Source: Methylobacterium sp. Leaf125 (lineage in GTDB: Bacteria; Pseudomonadota; Alphaproteobacteria; Rhizobiales; Beijerinckiaceae). Taken from it: a stretch of DNA of 64,000 nt. Below are positions 16,749 through 25,691 of this stretch, in pieces. The stretch covers positions 39,203 through 103,202 of the forward strand of contig NZ_LMNU01000004.1 in assembly GCF_001423085.1 (NCBI RefSeq), read 5' to 3'. The notes beneath the pieces were generated by a model that was not told the DNA's origin, did no database searches, and saw only the letters and a list, made by a program, of their open reading frames with translations. How positions within the stretch are numbered: position 1 is the first letter of the stretch; every line of letters begins with the position of its first letter. The position numbers and the translations under genes are program-made.

Positions 16749-17855
16749 TCAGTCCCTCACGCGGGCGATGATCGCCACCGGGCCGCCGCCGTCCGGTCCC
16801 TGGTGCTCGGCGCCGCCCGAGACGAAGAGGTCCGTGCGCCCGATCGCGGCGGCAGCCACCCCACCCTCGAGGGCGCGGGCATGCCGGGTGGCGTTGATGT
16901 CGCTGTCGTCGTTCATGATGTGGCGTCGGCCCCGGATCAGCCCGTCATGCGACGGCTCGGCCTTGGCGAGCAGGGCGACCACGCGCTCCGACTCCCCGGG
17001 GGCCAACTGGCCCGAAGGGGAAAACCCGAGATCCGCCAGGACACCCTGGATCGCTCCGAAATCGATGCCGTCGCGCATGACGCGGTGGGCGATGGCGTGG
17101 GGGCCTGACCAGCCACGGGCATTGCCGAGGACGATGATCTCGTTGCGCATCAGCTCGATGCCCGCGGAAGCACTGGCGCGGCCGGAATAGAGTTCGCGCC
17201 GCGTGCCGATGGCGGCCTCCGAGAGGTCCTCGCCCGAGACCTCGCCCAGGGCCAGGGCGATGCCCAGCGCCGAGGCCCCGCGCGACAGGCCCATGGACGC
17301 GTAGGTGTCGTGGGTCGCCACGCCCTGTCCGCGTCCGGCGGCCTCCTGGATCCGCGCGCTGGTGAGGAGCGGGCATTTCACCTGCACGAAGTGGACGTCC
17401 TCGGGATCGTCGATTCCGGCCAGCGCCATGGCCTCGCTCACGGCCGCGGCCGTCGCCCGTACCTGCGCCATCCGGCCGATTGCCTCCGGCTGGAACTCAG
17501 CGGTGAAGGCAGTGCCGATCGCCAGTGCCGACACACCTTCGGCCTCGGGCGCATCGCGGCGCGCCAGCACGAGGAGGTGTGGGGAGAGGCCGCCCTCGGT
17601 GCCGCCGGACATGACCAGGGCGACCCGCGCGCCAACCGCCTCGGGGCGGCAGCCCATTGCACCGGCGAGGGCGGTCTCCAGGGCCGTCACGGCGAGCTGG
17701 CGGGTGAAATCGTTGACGCACCCATTGCCCTCGGTCTTGCCGAAGATCGCCACGATCTCGTCCGCCGCCACGGCACCGGTGGTGACGAGCTCCATCACCC
17801 CCGAGACGTCGGCGGGATGCCGGGTCGGCACGCGGAAGACGAGGCATTCGGGCAT
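16749..17855 (-). CDS. ring-opening amidohydrolase, cyanuric acid hydrolase/barbiturase family
   Basis: This 368-residue protein fits the length of AtzD and barbiturase (about 360-370) and carries the three Ser-Lys pairs that define this rare fold: Lys40 (FGKTEGNG) with Ser83 (VMSGGTEGG), Lys160 (VQVKCPLL) with Ser230 (SGRASASAGIE), and Lys298 with Ser346 (FVSGGAEHQGPDGGGP). Family members hydrolyse cyanuric acid to carboxybiuret (then biuret), or barbiturate to ureidomalonate. No other family is a sensible alternative. Which substrate applies cannot be decided here: the hydantoinase neighbour favours a pyrimidine-like ring, the amidase nearby (22956) could act on biuret or ureidomalonate. 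It is the first gene of the minus-strand operon. Confidence 0.92.
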   Translation of the reverse strand: MPECLVFRVPTRHPADVSGVMELVTTGAVAADEIVAIFGKTEGNGCVNDFTRQLAVTALETALAGAMGCRPEAVGARVALVMSGGTEGGLSPHLLVLARRDAPEAEGVSALAIGTAFTAEFQPEAIGRMAQVRATAAAVSEAMALAGIDDPEDVHFVQVKCPLLTSARIQEAAGRGQGVATHDTYASMGLSRGASALGIALALGEVSGEDLSEAAIGTRRELYSGRASASAGIELMRNEIIVLGNARGWSGPHAIAHRVMRDGIDFGAIQGVLADLGFSPSGQLAPGESERVVALLAKAEPSHDGLIRGRRHIMNDDSDINATRHARALEGGVAAAAIGRTDLFVSGGAEHQGPDGGGPVAIIARVRD

Positions 17856-18243
17856 GGCGTGTTCGCGACTGGATGAGAGGACAATCCAAGCTAAGCCGAG
17901 CGTCCGACCTGCGCGAGTGCTGGTTTGCGTACGCCGCGCTCCCGAACCGGCAACGGCCTCGATGGCCCCGGCGGTACGGCTCTTGCCGGGCCTCGGGCGA
18001 CAGGGCGGCCGATCTCGGACCTCCCGGGTTTGAAGCTGCACGATTTGTGGCTTTCTGCTCCCGATGATGGCGCTCAATTGTCCGATCTGACCAAGCGGGC
18101 GGCAGGCGCAGCATCGATCGACAGCGATGACCGATCTGTGGGTTTTGTTGGCATTGCTTTTGCCATGTCGGGTTTCGCGAGGCCCTGACTGCGCCCGGCG
18201 GCGGACTCGGCCTCCTGCCGGCATTTCTGAGGAGCACGAACGC
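17856..18243. other. divergent regulatory region between the ring-hydrolase operon and the amide-type ABC operon
   Basis: These 388 bases hold no convincing gene. They contain the plus-strand sigma-54 promoter at 18148-18164 and, about 100 bases upstream of it, an imperfect dyad TGCAC-N5-GTGGC (18037-18051) that loosely resembles an NtrC site. I found no good sigma-54 match for the minus-strand operon here. Confidence 0.55.
18148..18164 (+). promoter_or_regulatory. sigma-54 (RpoN) promoter for the amide/urea-type ABC operon
   Basis: TTGGCATTGCTTTTGCC has GG (18150-18151) and GC (18162-18163) ten bases apart and matches TGGCA-N6-TTGC. Transcription would start near 18175, about 70 bases before the ATG at 18244. 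The last base of the -12 box is C rather than A/T. Confidence 0.68.
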
Positions 18244-19497
18244 ATGACACACCCGACGATCAGCCGGCGCGGCGCGCTCAAACTCGGAACGGCCGCCGCA
18301 GCGGGCGCCCTCGCGACGCCGTTCCTCGGCCGCCGCGGCCTCGCCGCCGAGGAACCGATCAAGCTCGGGAGCCTCCTCGACGGCAGCGGCGCACTCGGCC
18401 TCGAGGGCAAGCGGATGATCGAGACCACCGAGTACGCGGTGGAGCTGCTCAACAAGGCCGGCGGCCTTCTCGGTCGGCCGATCAAGATCATCGCCTACGA
18501 CACCCAGTCGAGCATGCAGCTCTACACGCAGTACGCCCAGCAGCTCGCGCTGAAAGAGAAGGTCGACGTCATCCAGGGCGGCATCACTTCAGCCTCGCGC
18601 GAGGCGATCCGGCCAATCTTCGGTCGGTCCAAGACCCTGTACTTCTACAACACCCAGTACGAGGGCGGCGTCTGCGACCGCAATGTATTCTGCACGGGCA
18701 CGACACCAGCCCAGACCGTGAACCACATCGTCGATTATGCCCTGAAGACCTGGGGCAAGAAGGCGTACATCGTCGCGGCGGATTACAATTACGGCCACAT
18801 CACCGCGAGCTGGATGACGAAGTTCATGAAGGAGGGCGGCGGCTCGGTCGCCGGCACCGACTTCTTCCCCCTCGACGTGACCAATTTTTCCTCCGCGATC
18901 AGCCGGATCCAGCAGGCCCAGCCCGACCTGGTGCTCTCGGCCCTGGTCGGCGCCAACCATTCCGGCTTCTATCGCCAGTGGGATGCCGCCGGCATGAAGG
19001 GCCGGATCCCCCTGGGCTCCTCGGTCTTCGGGCTGGGCGACGAGCTCACCACCATGGACGCCTCGACCACGAACGGCATCGTCACCTGCTACGGCTGGTA
19101 CAACGACCTGCCCGACGCCCGCAGCGTCGAATTCGTGAAGGGGATGCAGGCCAAGTTCGGCGCCGACGTCACCGACCTCAGCGAACTCGACACCGCCACC
19201 TACGACGGCATCATGCTCTGGGCCGAGGGGGTGAAGAAGGCCGGCTCTCTCGACCGCGACAAGGTCATCGCCGCCCTGGAATCCGGCATCTCCTACGAAG
19301 GGCCGACCGGCAAGGTGACCATGGACGGGGCGACCCACCACACCACCCGCAGCACCTATCTCGCCCGGCCCAAGGACAAGAAGTGGGAGATCCTGGCGAG
19401 CTTCCCCGACCAGTTCCCCGCCGATACCGCGGGCGCCTGCGACCTGCTGAAGAACCCGAAGACCAACAAGCAGTTCACCCCCGACCTGAAGGGTTGA
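18244..19497 (+). CDS. ABC transporter periplasmic binding protein, urea/short-chain amide/branched-chain amino acid type
   Basis: This 417-residue protein starts at 18244 behind GAGGAG. The N-terminus MTHPTISRRGALKLGTAAA is a Tat signal (SRRGALK), ending near GLAAEE. The mature sequence is a type I periplasmic fold of the UrtA/AmiC/FmdD group: KLGSLLDGSGALGLEGKRM, ELLNKAGGLLGRPIKIIAYD and DLVLSALVGANHSGFYRQWDAAG. UrtA-like proteins bind urea or short amides rather than leucine. It heads a five-gene ABC operon followed by an amidase gene, and lies behind a sigma-54 promoter, so nitrogen-source uptake is the likely job. It is clearly different from the second UrtA-like protein at 43078. Confidence 0.9.
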   Translation: MTHPTISRRGALKLGTAAAAGALATPFLGRRGLAAEEPIKLGSLLDGSGALGLEGKRMIETTEYAVELLNKAGGLLGRPIKIIAYDTQSSMQLYTQYAQQLALKEKVDVIQGGITSASREAIRPIFGRSKTLYFYNTQYEGGVCDRNVFCTGTTPAQTVNHIVDYALKTWGKKAYIVAADYNYGHITASWMTKFMKEGGGSVAGTDFFPLDVTNFSSAISRIQQAQPDLVLSALVGANHSGFYRQWDAAGMKGRIPLGSSVFGLGDELTTMDASTTNGIVTCYGWYNDLPDARSVEFVKGMQAKFGADVTDLSELDTATYDGIMLWAEGVKKAGSLDRDKVIAALESGISYEGPTGKVTMDGATHHTTRSTYLARPKDKKWEILASFPDQFPADTAGACDLLKNPKTNKQFTPDLKG

Positions 19498-19505
19498 GGC
19501 GGAGC

Positions 19506-20378
19506 ATGGCGCCCGACCTCATCGGCCTGCTCGGCTTCAACGTCCTCGCGGGCATCGCCACGCTCGCGCTGATCACCCTGGGACTCGGGGTGATCTACGG
19601 GATGATGCGGATCATCAACCTCGCCCATGGCGAGTTCATGATGCTCGGCGCCTATACGGCGGTCGCCGCCTCCGATGCCGGCCTCAACATCTGGGTCGCC
19701 ATGCTGGTGCTGCCGCCCCTGGTGGTCGGGCTGATCGGCCTCGTCCTCGAGCGCACCGTGATCCGCTTCCTCTACGGGCGGATGATGGACACGATGCTGG
19801 CGACCTGGGGCATCAGCCTCGGACTCATCGGCCTCGTCACGTCGATCTACGGGAACGTCGTGCGGGGCGTGTCGACGCCCGTGGGCAGCTTCGAGATCGG
19901 GCGGTACGGCGCAAGTCTCTACAGCCTCGTCATCGTGGCAGCGGCCTGCGCGGCCCTGGCCGGCCTCTACCTGCTGCTCCGCCTGACGAAGTTCGGGCTG
20001 ATCCTGCGGGCGACGATGCAGAACCCGCGCATGGCCGCCTCCCTCGGGGTCTCTCCGGACCGGATCTACATGGCGACCTTCGCCCTCGGTGCAGGCCTCG
20101 CGGGTCTCGCCGGCGGCGTGCTGGCACCGATCTCCGGCATCTCGCCGGCCATGGGCGCGGCCTACATCTCGCGCGCCTTCATCACGGTGCTGGGCGGCGG
20201 ACCGGCGATCCTCACCGGCACGGGCCTCGCCTCCACCCTGTTCGGCTTCATCAACGAACTCGTCTCGTTCAAGACCACCCCCGTCATCGGCGACGTGGCC
20301 CTCCTCGTCGCCGCGGTCCTGCTCATCCGCGTGCTGCCCCAGGGCATCACCGGCCGCTACCTGAGGCGCAGCCTATGA
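19506..20378 (+). CDS. ABC transporter permease, LivH/UrtB type
   Basis: This 290-residue integral membrane protein has about eight hydrophobic segments and the LivH/UrtB hallmark RIINLAHGEFMMLGAY (about residues 36-52). A second typical element is LRATMQNPRMAASLGVSPDRIY (about 162-183). It begins eight bases after the binding-protein stop, behind GGAG, and overlaps the next permease gene by four bases. It should form half of the channel for the ligand delivered by the preceding protein. Confidence 0.92.
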   Translation: MAPDLIGLLGFNVLAGIATLALITLGLGVIYGMMRIINLAHGEFMMLGAYTAVAASDAGLNIWVAMLVLPPLVVGLIGLVLERTVIRFLYGRMMDTMLATWGISLGLIGLVTSIYGNVVRGVSTPVGSFEIGRYGASLYSLVIVAAACAALAGLYLLLRLTKFGLILRATMQNPRMAASLGVSPDRIYMATFALGAGLAGLAGGVLAPISGISPAMGAAYISRAFITVLGGGPAILTGTGLASTLFGFINELVSFKTTPVIGDVALLVAAVLLIRVLPQGITGRYLRRSL

Positions 20379-21466
20379 CCCGTCCCCCGTCGCCGCTCCG
20401 CGCCCTGGCCCGCCCGGCTTCCCTCAGCTTCCTCGCCATGGTCGCCTCCGGCCTCGTCATCCTGTTCGGAGCCCCCCACGTCCTCGACACCTTCGGCCTC
20501 GTGCAGATGACGGGCTTCACCGCCATGGCGATGTTCGCCCTCAGCCAGGGCTTCATCTGGGGCTATGGCGGGGTGATGTCCTTCGGGCAGGCCGCCTTCC
20601 TGGGACTGGGCGGCTACGCCTACGCCGTCGGGGTCCTGAACATGGGCGACTCGACCGTGCCCGTGTTCCTCGCCATCGCGGTGCCGATGCTGTTCGCCGG
20701 GCTGCTCGGCTACTTCATGTTCTACGGCCGGATCTCGGACGCCTATATCGGGGTCATCACGCTGACGGTGTCGGTGATCCTGTTCCAGCTCGTGAACACC
20801 ACCTCGGGCAGTCAGTACCGGATCGGAGAGGCCGAGCTCGGGGGCTTCAACGGCATCCCGGCCATCCCGGCCCTCAACCTGCCGGGCGATGCCGGCAACC
20901 AGCTCGACCCCGAGGGCATCTGGTACGCCGCGATGGGGAGCCTCGTCGTCGTCTACATGTTCCTGCGCGCCATCCTGGCAAGCCGGTTCGGCCGCGTGGT
21001 CGTGGCGATCCGCGAGAACGAGACCCGGGCGCAGCTCATCGGCTACGACCCGCGCCTCTACAAGCTCCTGGCCTTCATGATCTCGGCCGGCATCGCGGGC
21101 CTCGCCGGCTGCCTCTTCGCCAACTGGGGCGGTTTCATCAGCCCGACGGTGTTCGGCCTGACCATGTCGGCCCAGGTGATCATCTTCGTCCTCGTCGGCG
21201 GGCTCGGCACCCTGCTCGGGCCGATCCTCGGCGCGGTGCTGATCCAGTGGCTGACCATCGAGGCCGGCGCCCAGAACGTCATCGATTCCAACCTCGGCCT
21301 CGGCGCGATCCTCGTCACCTTCGTGCTGCTGATCCCGCAGGGGCTGGTGCCGGTGGCCCGCAACCTCGTCCTGCGCCTCGGCACGGCGCTCAGCGGCCGG
21401 CGCATGAGGGCCAAGCCCCTCGGGCCTGCCCCGGGTACGGCCCTTGCCGGGGAGGTCCGTCGATGA
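20375..21466 (+). CDS. ABC transporter permease, LivM/UrtC type
   Basis: This 363-residue permease has roughly ten hydrophobic segments and the family motifs FIWGYGGVMSFGQAAFLGLGG (about 63-84) and VAIRENETRAQLIGYDPRLYK (about 209-229). The end, QGLVPVARN, is followed by a basic cytoplasmic tail. It overlaps genes on both sides (ATGA at each junction), so translation is tightly coupled. It forms the second half of the channel. Confidence 0.92.
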   Translation: MTRPPSPLRALARPASLSFLAMVASGLVILFGAPHVLDTFGLVQMTGFTAMAMFALSQGFIWGYGGVMSFGQAAFLGLGGYAYAVGVLNMGDSTVPVFLAIAVPMLFAGLLGYFMFYGRISDAYIGVITLTVSVILFQLVNTTSGSQYRIGEAELGGFNGIPAIPALNLPGDAGNQLDPEGIWYAAMGSLVVVYMFLRAILASRFGRVVVAIRENETRAQLIGYDPRLYKLLAFMISAGIAGLAGCLFANWGGFISPTVFGLTMSAQVIIFVLVGGLGTLLGPILGAVLIQWLTIEAGAQNVIDSNLGLGAILVTFVLLIPQGLVPVARNLVLRLGTALSGRRMRAKPLGPAPGTALAGEVRR

Positions 21467-22206
21467 GCGTGTCTCCTGCGACGAAGCCCGTCCGCCCCCT
21501 GCTGGAAGCCAAGGGCGCCACCATGCGCTTCGGCGGCGTGACCGCCGTCAACGCGGTCGACTTCGTCCTCGGCGAAGTTGAGCTGCGCTGCCTCATCGGC
21601 CCGAACGGCGCCGGGAAGAGCACTTTCTTCAAGATGCTCACCGGCCAGCTCACGGCGAGCGCCGGACGCATCCATTTCCGCGACACCGACATCACGGCTG
21701 CGCACCCGCACGAGATCGCCCGCCTCGGGGTCGGCATCAAGACGCAGGTCCCCAACGTCTTCAACGGCCTGTCGGTGCGCGAGAACGTCTTCGTCGCGGC
21801 AGGGCGCAAGAAGTCGCTCGCCCGCACCCGCGCCATCGTCGAAGAGACGCTGACCCGCCTCAAGCTCACCGAGATCGCCACCCGCCTCGTCGGGCAGCTC
21901 GCCCACGGCCAGCGTCAATGGGTCGAGATCGCCACCGTCCTGGCCCAGGAGCCGGAGCTGATCCTCCTCGACGAGCCTGCCGCCGGGATGACGAAAGAGG
22001 AGGTCGAGCGCACCGCCGCTCTCATCCGCGAGATCAACCGCACCCACGCGGTCATCGTGGTGGAGCACGACATGCCGTTCATCCGGATGATCGCCAAGAC
22101 CGTGACGGTGTTCAACCAGGGCCGCATCCTCATCGAGGGCGACGTCGACACGGTGCTGTCCGACACGCGCGTCCGCGACGTCTATCTCGGCAAGCAGGCC
22201 GCATGA
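21463..22206 (+). CDS. ABC transporter ATPase, LivG/UrtD type
   Basis: This 247-residue ATPase has Walker A GPNGAGKST (about residues 45-53), Walker B LILLDEPAAGM and switch His VVEHDM. The signature reads LAHGQRQWVEIA instead of LSGGQ; the HGQ form is usual for UrtD and many LivG proteins and favours a urea/amide-type assignment. It would act as a heterodimer with the following ATPase and overlaps neighbours by four bases on both sides. Confidence 0.92.
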   Translation: MSVSPATKPVRPLLEAKGATMRFGGVTAVNAVDFVLGEVELRCLIGPNGAGKSTFFKMLTGQLTASAGRIHFRDTDITAAHPHEIARLGVGIKTQVPNVFNGLSVRENVFVAAGRKKSLARTRAIVEETLTRLKLTEIATRLVGQLAHGQRQWVEIATVLAQEPELILLDEPAAGMTKEEVERTAALIREINRTHAVIVVEHDMPFIRMIAKTVTVFNQGRILIEGDVDTVLSDTRVRDVYLGKQAA

Positions 22207-22916
22207 CCGCTCCCATCCTGACCGTCGACGACCTGCATTCCGGCTACGGCCGCATCCCGATCCTCGGCGGCGTGTCGCTGCAGGTCGGCGAGGGCGCGTT
22301 CGTCGGCATCCTCGGCCATAACGGCATGGGCAAGTCGACCCTGCTGCGGACGCTCACCGGCAACCTGCCCGCCGCGGCCGGATCAATCACGTTCGACGGG
22401 CGCGACATCACGCGGCTCTCCCCGACCGCCCGGGCCCGGGCCGGCATCGGCTACGTTCCTCAAGGCCGCGAGATCTTCCCGGCGTTGAGCGTCCACGAGA
22501 ACCTGCGGATGGGCTGTCTCCTGTCCCGGGACAAGGAGGAGGCGGTCATCGCCGATATCCTCACGCTGTTCCCGCGCCTCAAGGCCTATCTCGACCGGCC
22601 GGGCGGCGCACTCTCGGGGGGCGAACAGCAGTTGCTGGCGCTGGCCCGCTGCCTCTGCGGGGCTCCCCGCATTCTCCTGCTCGACGAGCCCACCGAGGGC
22701 ATCCAGCCCTCGATCATCGAAGAGATCATCGAGACGCTCCAGGCCATCGGCCGGCAACGCGGGCTCACGGTGCTGCTGGTGGAGCAGAACCTGAACTTCA
22801 TCGCGTCGCTCTCGCAGCGCGTGCTGATCCTGCAGAAGGGCCGCATCACCCGCGAGGTGCCGCCCGATGTCGCCCGGGACCGGGCGATGATCGACGAATT
22901 CGTCGGCATGGCCTGA
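22203..22916 (+). CDS. ABC transporter ATPase, LivF/UrtE type
   Basis: This 237-residue ATPase has Walker A GHNGMGKST (about residues 36-44), GYVPQGREIFPALSVHENL, signature LSGGEQQLLALAR and Walker B ILLLDEPTEGIQPSII. The phrase TEGIQPSI and the Met in Walker A are characteristic of UrtE-like subunits. It completes the five-gene transporter. The amidase gene begins 39 bases later on the same strand. Confidence 0.92.
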   Translation: MTAPILTVDDLHSGYGRIPILGGVSLQVGEGAFVGILGHNGMGKSTLLRTLTGNLPAAAGSITFDGRDITRLSPTARARAGIGYVPQGREIFPALSVHENLRMGCLLSRDKEEAVIADILTLFPRLKAYLDRPGGALSGGEQQLLALARCLCGAPRILLLDEPTEGIQPSIIEEIIETLQAIGRQRGLTVLLVEQNLNFIASLSQRVLILQKGRITREVPPDVARDRAMIDEFVGMA

Positions 22917-22955
22917 AGGCCATGCCCGTCTTGTTCCAGTCAGGAGACCTCCGGA

Positions 22956-24500
22956 ATGGATGCCACGACACACAGCCCCTTCGACGTGGTCGAGATGACC
23001 CTGGCCGATGCGGCCGACGCCTTTGCCAGCGGTGTGACCTCCGAGGCGCTGACGCAGGCCTTCCTCGATCGCATCGCGGCGCATAACCCGCATTACAACG
23101 CCCTCATCATCATGAACCCGGATGCCCTGGCCGATGCCCGCGCCATCGACGCCCGGCGGGCGGCCGGCGAGGCCCTGGGGCCCCTCGCCGGCATCCCCGT
23201 GGTGATCAAGGACCCGATGGACATGGCCGGCCTGCCGACCACCGCCGGCTGGCACTTCCTGAGCGCCCGGGCCGGCGGCGTCGACCTCATCCCGGAGACC
23301 GACTCGCCCGTGGTGGCGCGGATGCGGGCCGCCGGCTGCGTCATGCTCGGCAAGACCAACGTGCCGGTGCTGAGCGCCACCGGCAGCCACGCCAACGACA
23401 GCTGGGCCGGCCCGACCCTGAATTCGGCAGCGCCCGAGAGCCTGCCGGGCGGCAGCAGCGCCGGGACGGCGACCGCCGTCGGTGCCAGCTTCGCGGTGCT
23501 GGGCCTCGCCGAGGAGACGGGCGGGTCGATCCAGAATCCCGCTTCGGCGCAGGGTCTGGTCGGCATCAAGCCAACCTTCGCCCTGGTGCCCAATGCCGGC
23601 GTGGTGCCGCTCGCCGGCAGCACCCGCGACGTGGTCGGCCCCATCGCCCGCTGCGTGCGCGACGCCGCGCTGACCCTCGACGTGCTGGCGGGCTACACAC
23701 CCGCCGATCCGAAGACCGTGGCCGGCATCGGCAAGCGCCCCGGGGGCGGCTACACCGCCCGCCTCGACACCGGTGCGCTGAAGGGTCAGCGCCTCGGCCT
23801 GTTCGGACCGGGCTGGCGCGACCTGCCGCTCTCCCCGGAGGCGGGCACGCTCTATGCCCGCGCGCAGGACGAGATCACCGCCCGCGGCGCCACGCTGGTG
23901 GCCGATCCCTTCGCCGGGACCGGCTTTGCCGGGCTCGGCCGCCCCACGCCGGGCCTGAACCACTTCGACGCCCGCGGCATGGAATCGGTGCCCTACGACC
24001 TGCACCTCTATCTGCAGCGCCTCGGCCCGAGCGCCGCCCTCCGCAGCGTCGAGGCCTTCGCCGCGGCCACCGAGGCGGAGGATGCCTTCGGCCCCATCGG
24101 CGTCCTGCGCTACCTGCACAGCATCCCGGCCTTCGCGCCGATCCTGGCCAACCCGACCGTACCGCCGGATCTCTCCGCCTTCCTCACCCTGCGGGAGGCC
24201 TACCTGGCGATCTTCGACACGGTGATGGATGCGAACCGGCTCGACGGCCTCGTCTTCCCGCAGATGCGGAACGAACTTCCCCCCCTTCACGGCGACGAGG
24301 CGATCAACGAGACCACGGTGTGCGAGATCAATATCGCGGGCTTGCCCGGCGTGACGGTTCCGGCCGGGTTCTACGCCTCGGGGGCGCCGTTCAACCTGAT
24401 CTTCGTCGGCCGGATGTGGAGCGAGGCCGACCTGCTCGGCTTCGCCTACGACTACGAGCAGGCGACGCGTCACCGCCGCGCTCCGGACCTGATCGGCTGA
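22956..24500 (+). CDS. amidase-signature family hydrolase
   Basis: This 514-residue enzyme is full length for the family. The Ser-cisSer-Lys triad is visible: Lys85 (PVVIKDPMDM), Ser167 (LPGGSSAGTA) and Ser191 (EETGGSIQNPAS), the two serines being the standard 24 residues apart. The family hydrolyses C-N bonds in amides, biuret, allophanate, ureidomalonate and many others; the exact substrate is not readable. There is no allophanate hydrolase C-terminal domain and no GatCAB partner. No signal peptide, so cytoplasmic. GGAGACC precedes the ATG. Its place at the end of the amide/urea-type ABC operon argues that it hydrolyses the imported compound and releases ammonia. Confidence 0.88.
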   Translation: MDATTHSPFDVVEMTLADAADAFASGVTSEALTQAFLDRIAAHNPHYNALIIMNPDALADARAIDARRAAGEALGPLAGIPVVIKDPMDMAGLPTTAGWHFLSARAGGVDLIPETDSPVVARMRAAGCVMLGKTNVPVLSATGSHANDSWAGPTLNSAAPESLPGGSSAGTATAVGASFAVLGLAEETGGSIQNPASAQGLVGIKPTFALVPNAGVVPLAGSTRDVVGPIARCVRDAALTLDVLAGYTPADPKTVAGIGKRPGGGYTARLDTGALKGQRLGLFGPGWRDLPLSPEAGTLYARAQDEITARGATLVADPFAGTGFAGLGRPTPGLNHFDARGMESVPYDLHLYLQRLGPSAALRSVEAFAAATEAEDAFGPIGVLRYLHSIPAFAPILANPTVPPDLSAFLTLREAYLAIFDTVMDANRLDGLVFPQMRNELPPLHGDEAINETTVCEINIAGLPGVTVPAGFYASGAPFNLIFVGRMWSEADLLGFAYDYEQATRHRRAPDLIG

Positions 24501-24938
24501 GGCTCGGTCGCGTGTACCGCGCGGGCAGGATTGCTCAACGGACCGGCAGGCGGCCCTGTTGATAAGCAATAAAACCACATAGCCCACAAACGTCACATTT
24601 TCCGTTTGACCTCCATCCCGTAACGCGGCGTAGTCGGTCAGCGGAGAAGTTCCGTCAGCGACCCGGTCGATGCCCCCGCCGGGGGCGGGCGAACTGCGCA
24701 GAGGCAGTGGGCCGGCCGTCCTCGGCGGTGCCGCCGGGTTTCGGGGTACGGCCTGTGGGTGTGGTTTCTGACCGAGCAGTCATACGCGCTCAAAACGAAA
24801 TGCGAGAGCCGATGCATCATTCCGGTTGCATTACAACGCGAACGAGCATGGGATACCGCATGCCGCTTCCGCATTCCCGCGCGACCGCGGCCACGGATCA
24901 CCGTTATCATCGGGTGAACGGTAGGACGGCCATCGAGC
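24501..24938. other. intergenic region before the DeoR-type regulator
   Basis: These 438 bases include a short AT-richer stretch (about 24555-24610, with TTGATAAGCAATAAAACC) that stands out in this GC-rich window and may contain a promoter. I find no sigma-54 match, no hairpin terminator of note and no convincing gene. A 100-codon frame on the minus strand has no family signal. Confidence 0.5.
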
Positions 24939-25691
24939 ATGCTGACGGATCATCGCCACCAGGAAATCCTGTCCCGCCTCCACGGGACCGGCCGGGTCGG
25001 CGTCGCGGATGTGGCCCTCTTCCTGAAGGTCTCCGAGGAGACCATCCGCCGCGATCTGAAGGTGCTGGAGGAACGTGGCCTGCTCCGGCGCATCCATGGC
25101 GGCGCCGTGCCGCCGCGCCTCGACCAGGAGCGCCCGCTGCAGGAGCGCGGCAAGCTCAACACCCGCGAGAAGGGGCGGGTCGCGGTCCTGGCCGAGGCCC
25201 TGGTGCTGGACGGGATGTCGATCTTCATCGACACGGGCACCACCACGCTCGCCCTCGCGCGGCGGCTCACCGGGCGCAATCTCACGATCACCACCAACTC
25301 GGTGGACGTGGCCCTGCATTTCGGCGGCGGCCCGGCCCGGGTCAACCTGACGCCCGGCACCCTGCGGAGCAACGACAACGCGCTGGTGGGCTACGAGACC
25401 GTGGCCTATGCGCAGCGCTACTTCTTCGACATCGCCTTCATGGGGATCGCGGCCTGCGATCTCGAGCACGGCTGGATGGATTACGAGGAGCACGAATCGG
25501 TGCTGCGCCGGACCCTCAGGGGGCAGTCGCGCCGGGCCGTCCTGCTCGCCGATTCCCGCAAGTTCGGCCGGCAGGCCAATCTCTGCACCTTCGGGCTCGG
25601 CGAGAAGCTGAGCATCGTTACCGACAAGCCGCCGCCGGAGGCGTTCCAGGACGCGTTCGCGCGGCATGAGATCGAGACCATCCATACCTGA
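24939..25691 (+). CDS. DeoR/GlpR-family transcriptional repressor
   Basis: This 250-residue protein has an N-terminal DeoR-type helix-turn-helix (residues 3-57: HQEILSRLHGTGRVGVADVA and SEETIRRDLKVLEERGLLRR, then the HGGAV motif) and a C-terminal sugar-phosphate-sensor domain (about 75-235; FIDTGTTTLALARRL, LVGYETV, LADSRKFGR). DeoR-type regulators usually respond to phosphorylated intermediates of the pathway they control. That fits the two kinase-like genes and the phosphatase in the same operon. It is the first gene of the unit and overlaps the next gene by 26 bases. Confidence 0.9.
   Translation: MLTDHRHQEILSRLHGTGRVGVADVALFLKVSEETIRRDLKVLEERGLLRRIHGGAVPPRLDQERPLQERGKLNTREKGRVAVLAEALVLDGMSIFIDTGTTTLALARRLTGRNLTITTNSVDVALHFGGGPARVNLTPGTLRSNDNALVGYETVAYAQRYFFDIAFMGIAACDLEHGWMDYEEHESVLRRTLRGQSRRAVLLADSRKFGRQANLCTFGLGEKLSIVTDKPPPEAFQDAFARHEIETIHT

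Noticed and set aside
24638-24940. 100-codon minus-strand frame before the DeoR-type gene
   Set aside because: Arg/His-rich composition, no ribosome site or recognisable domain.
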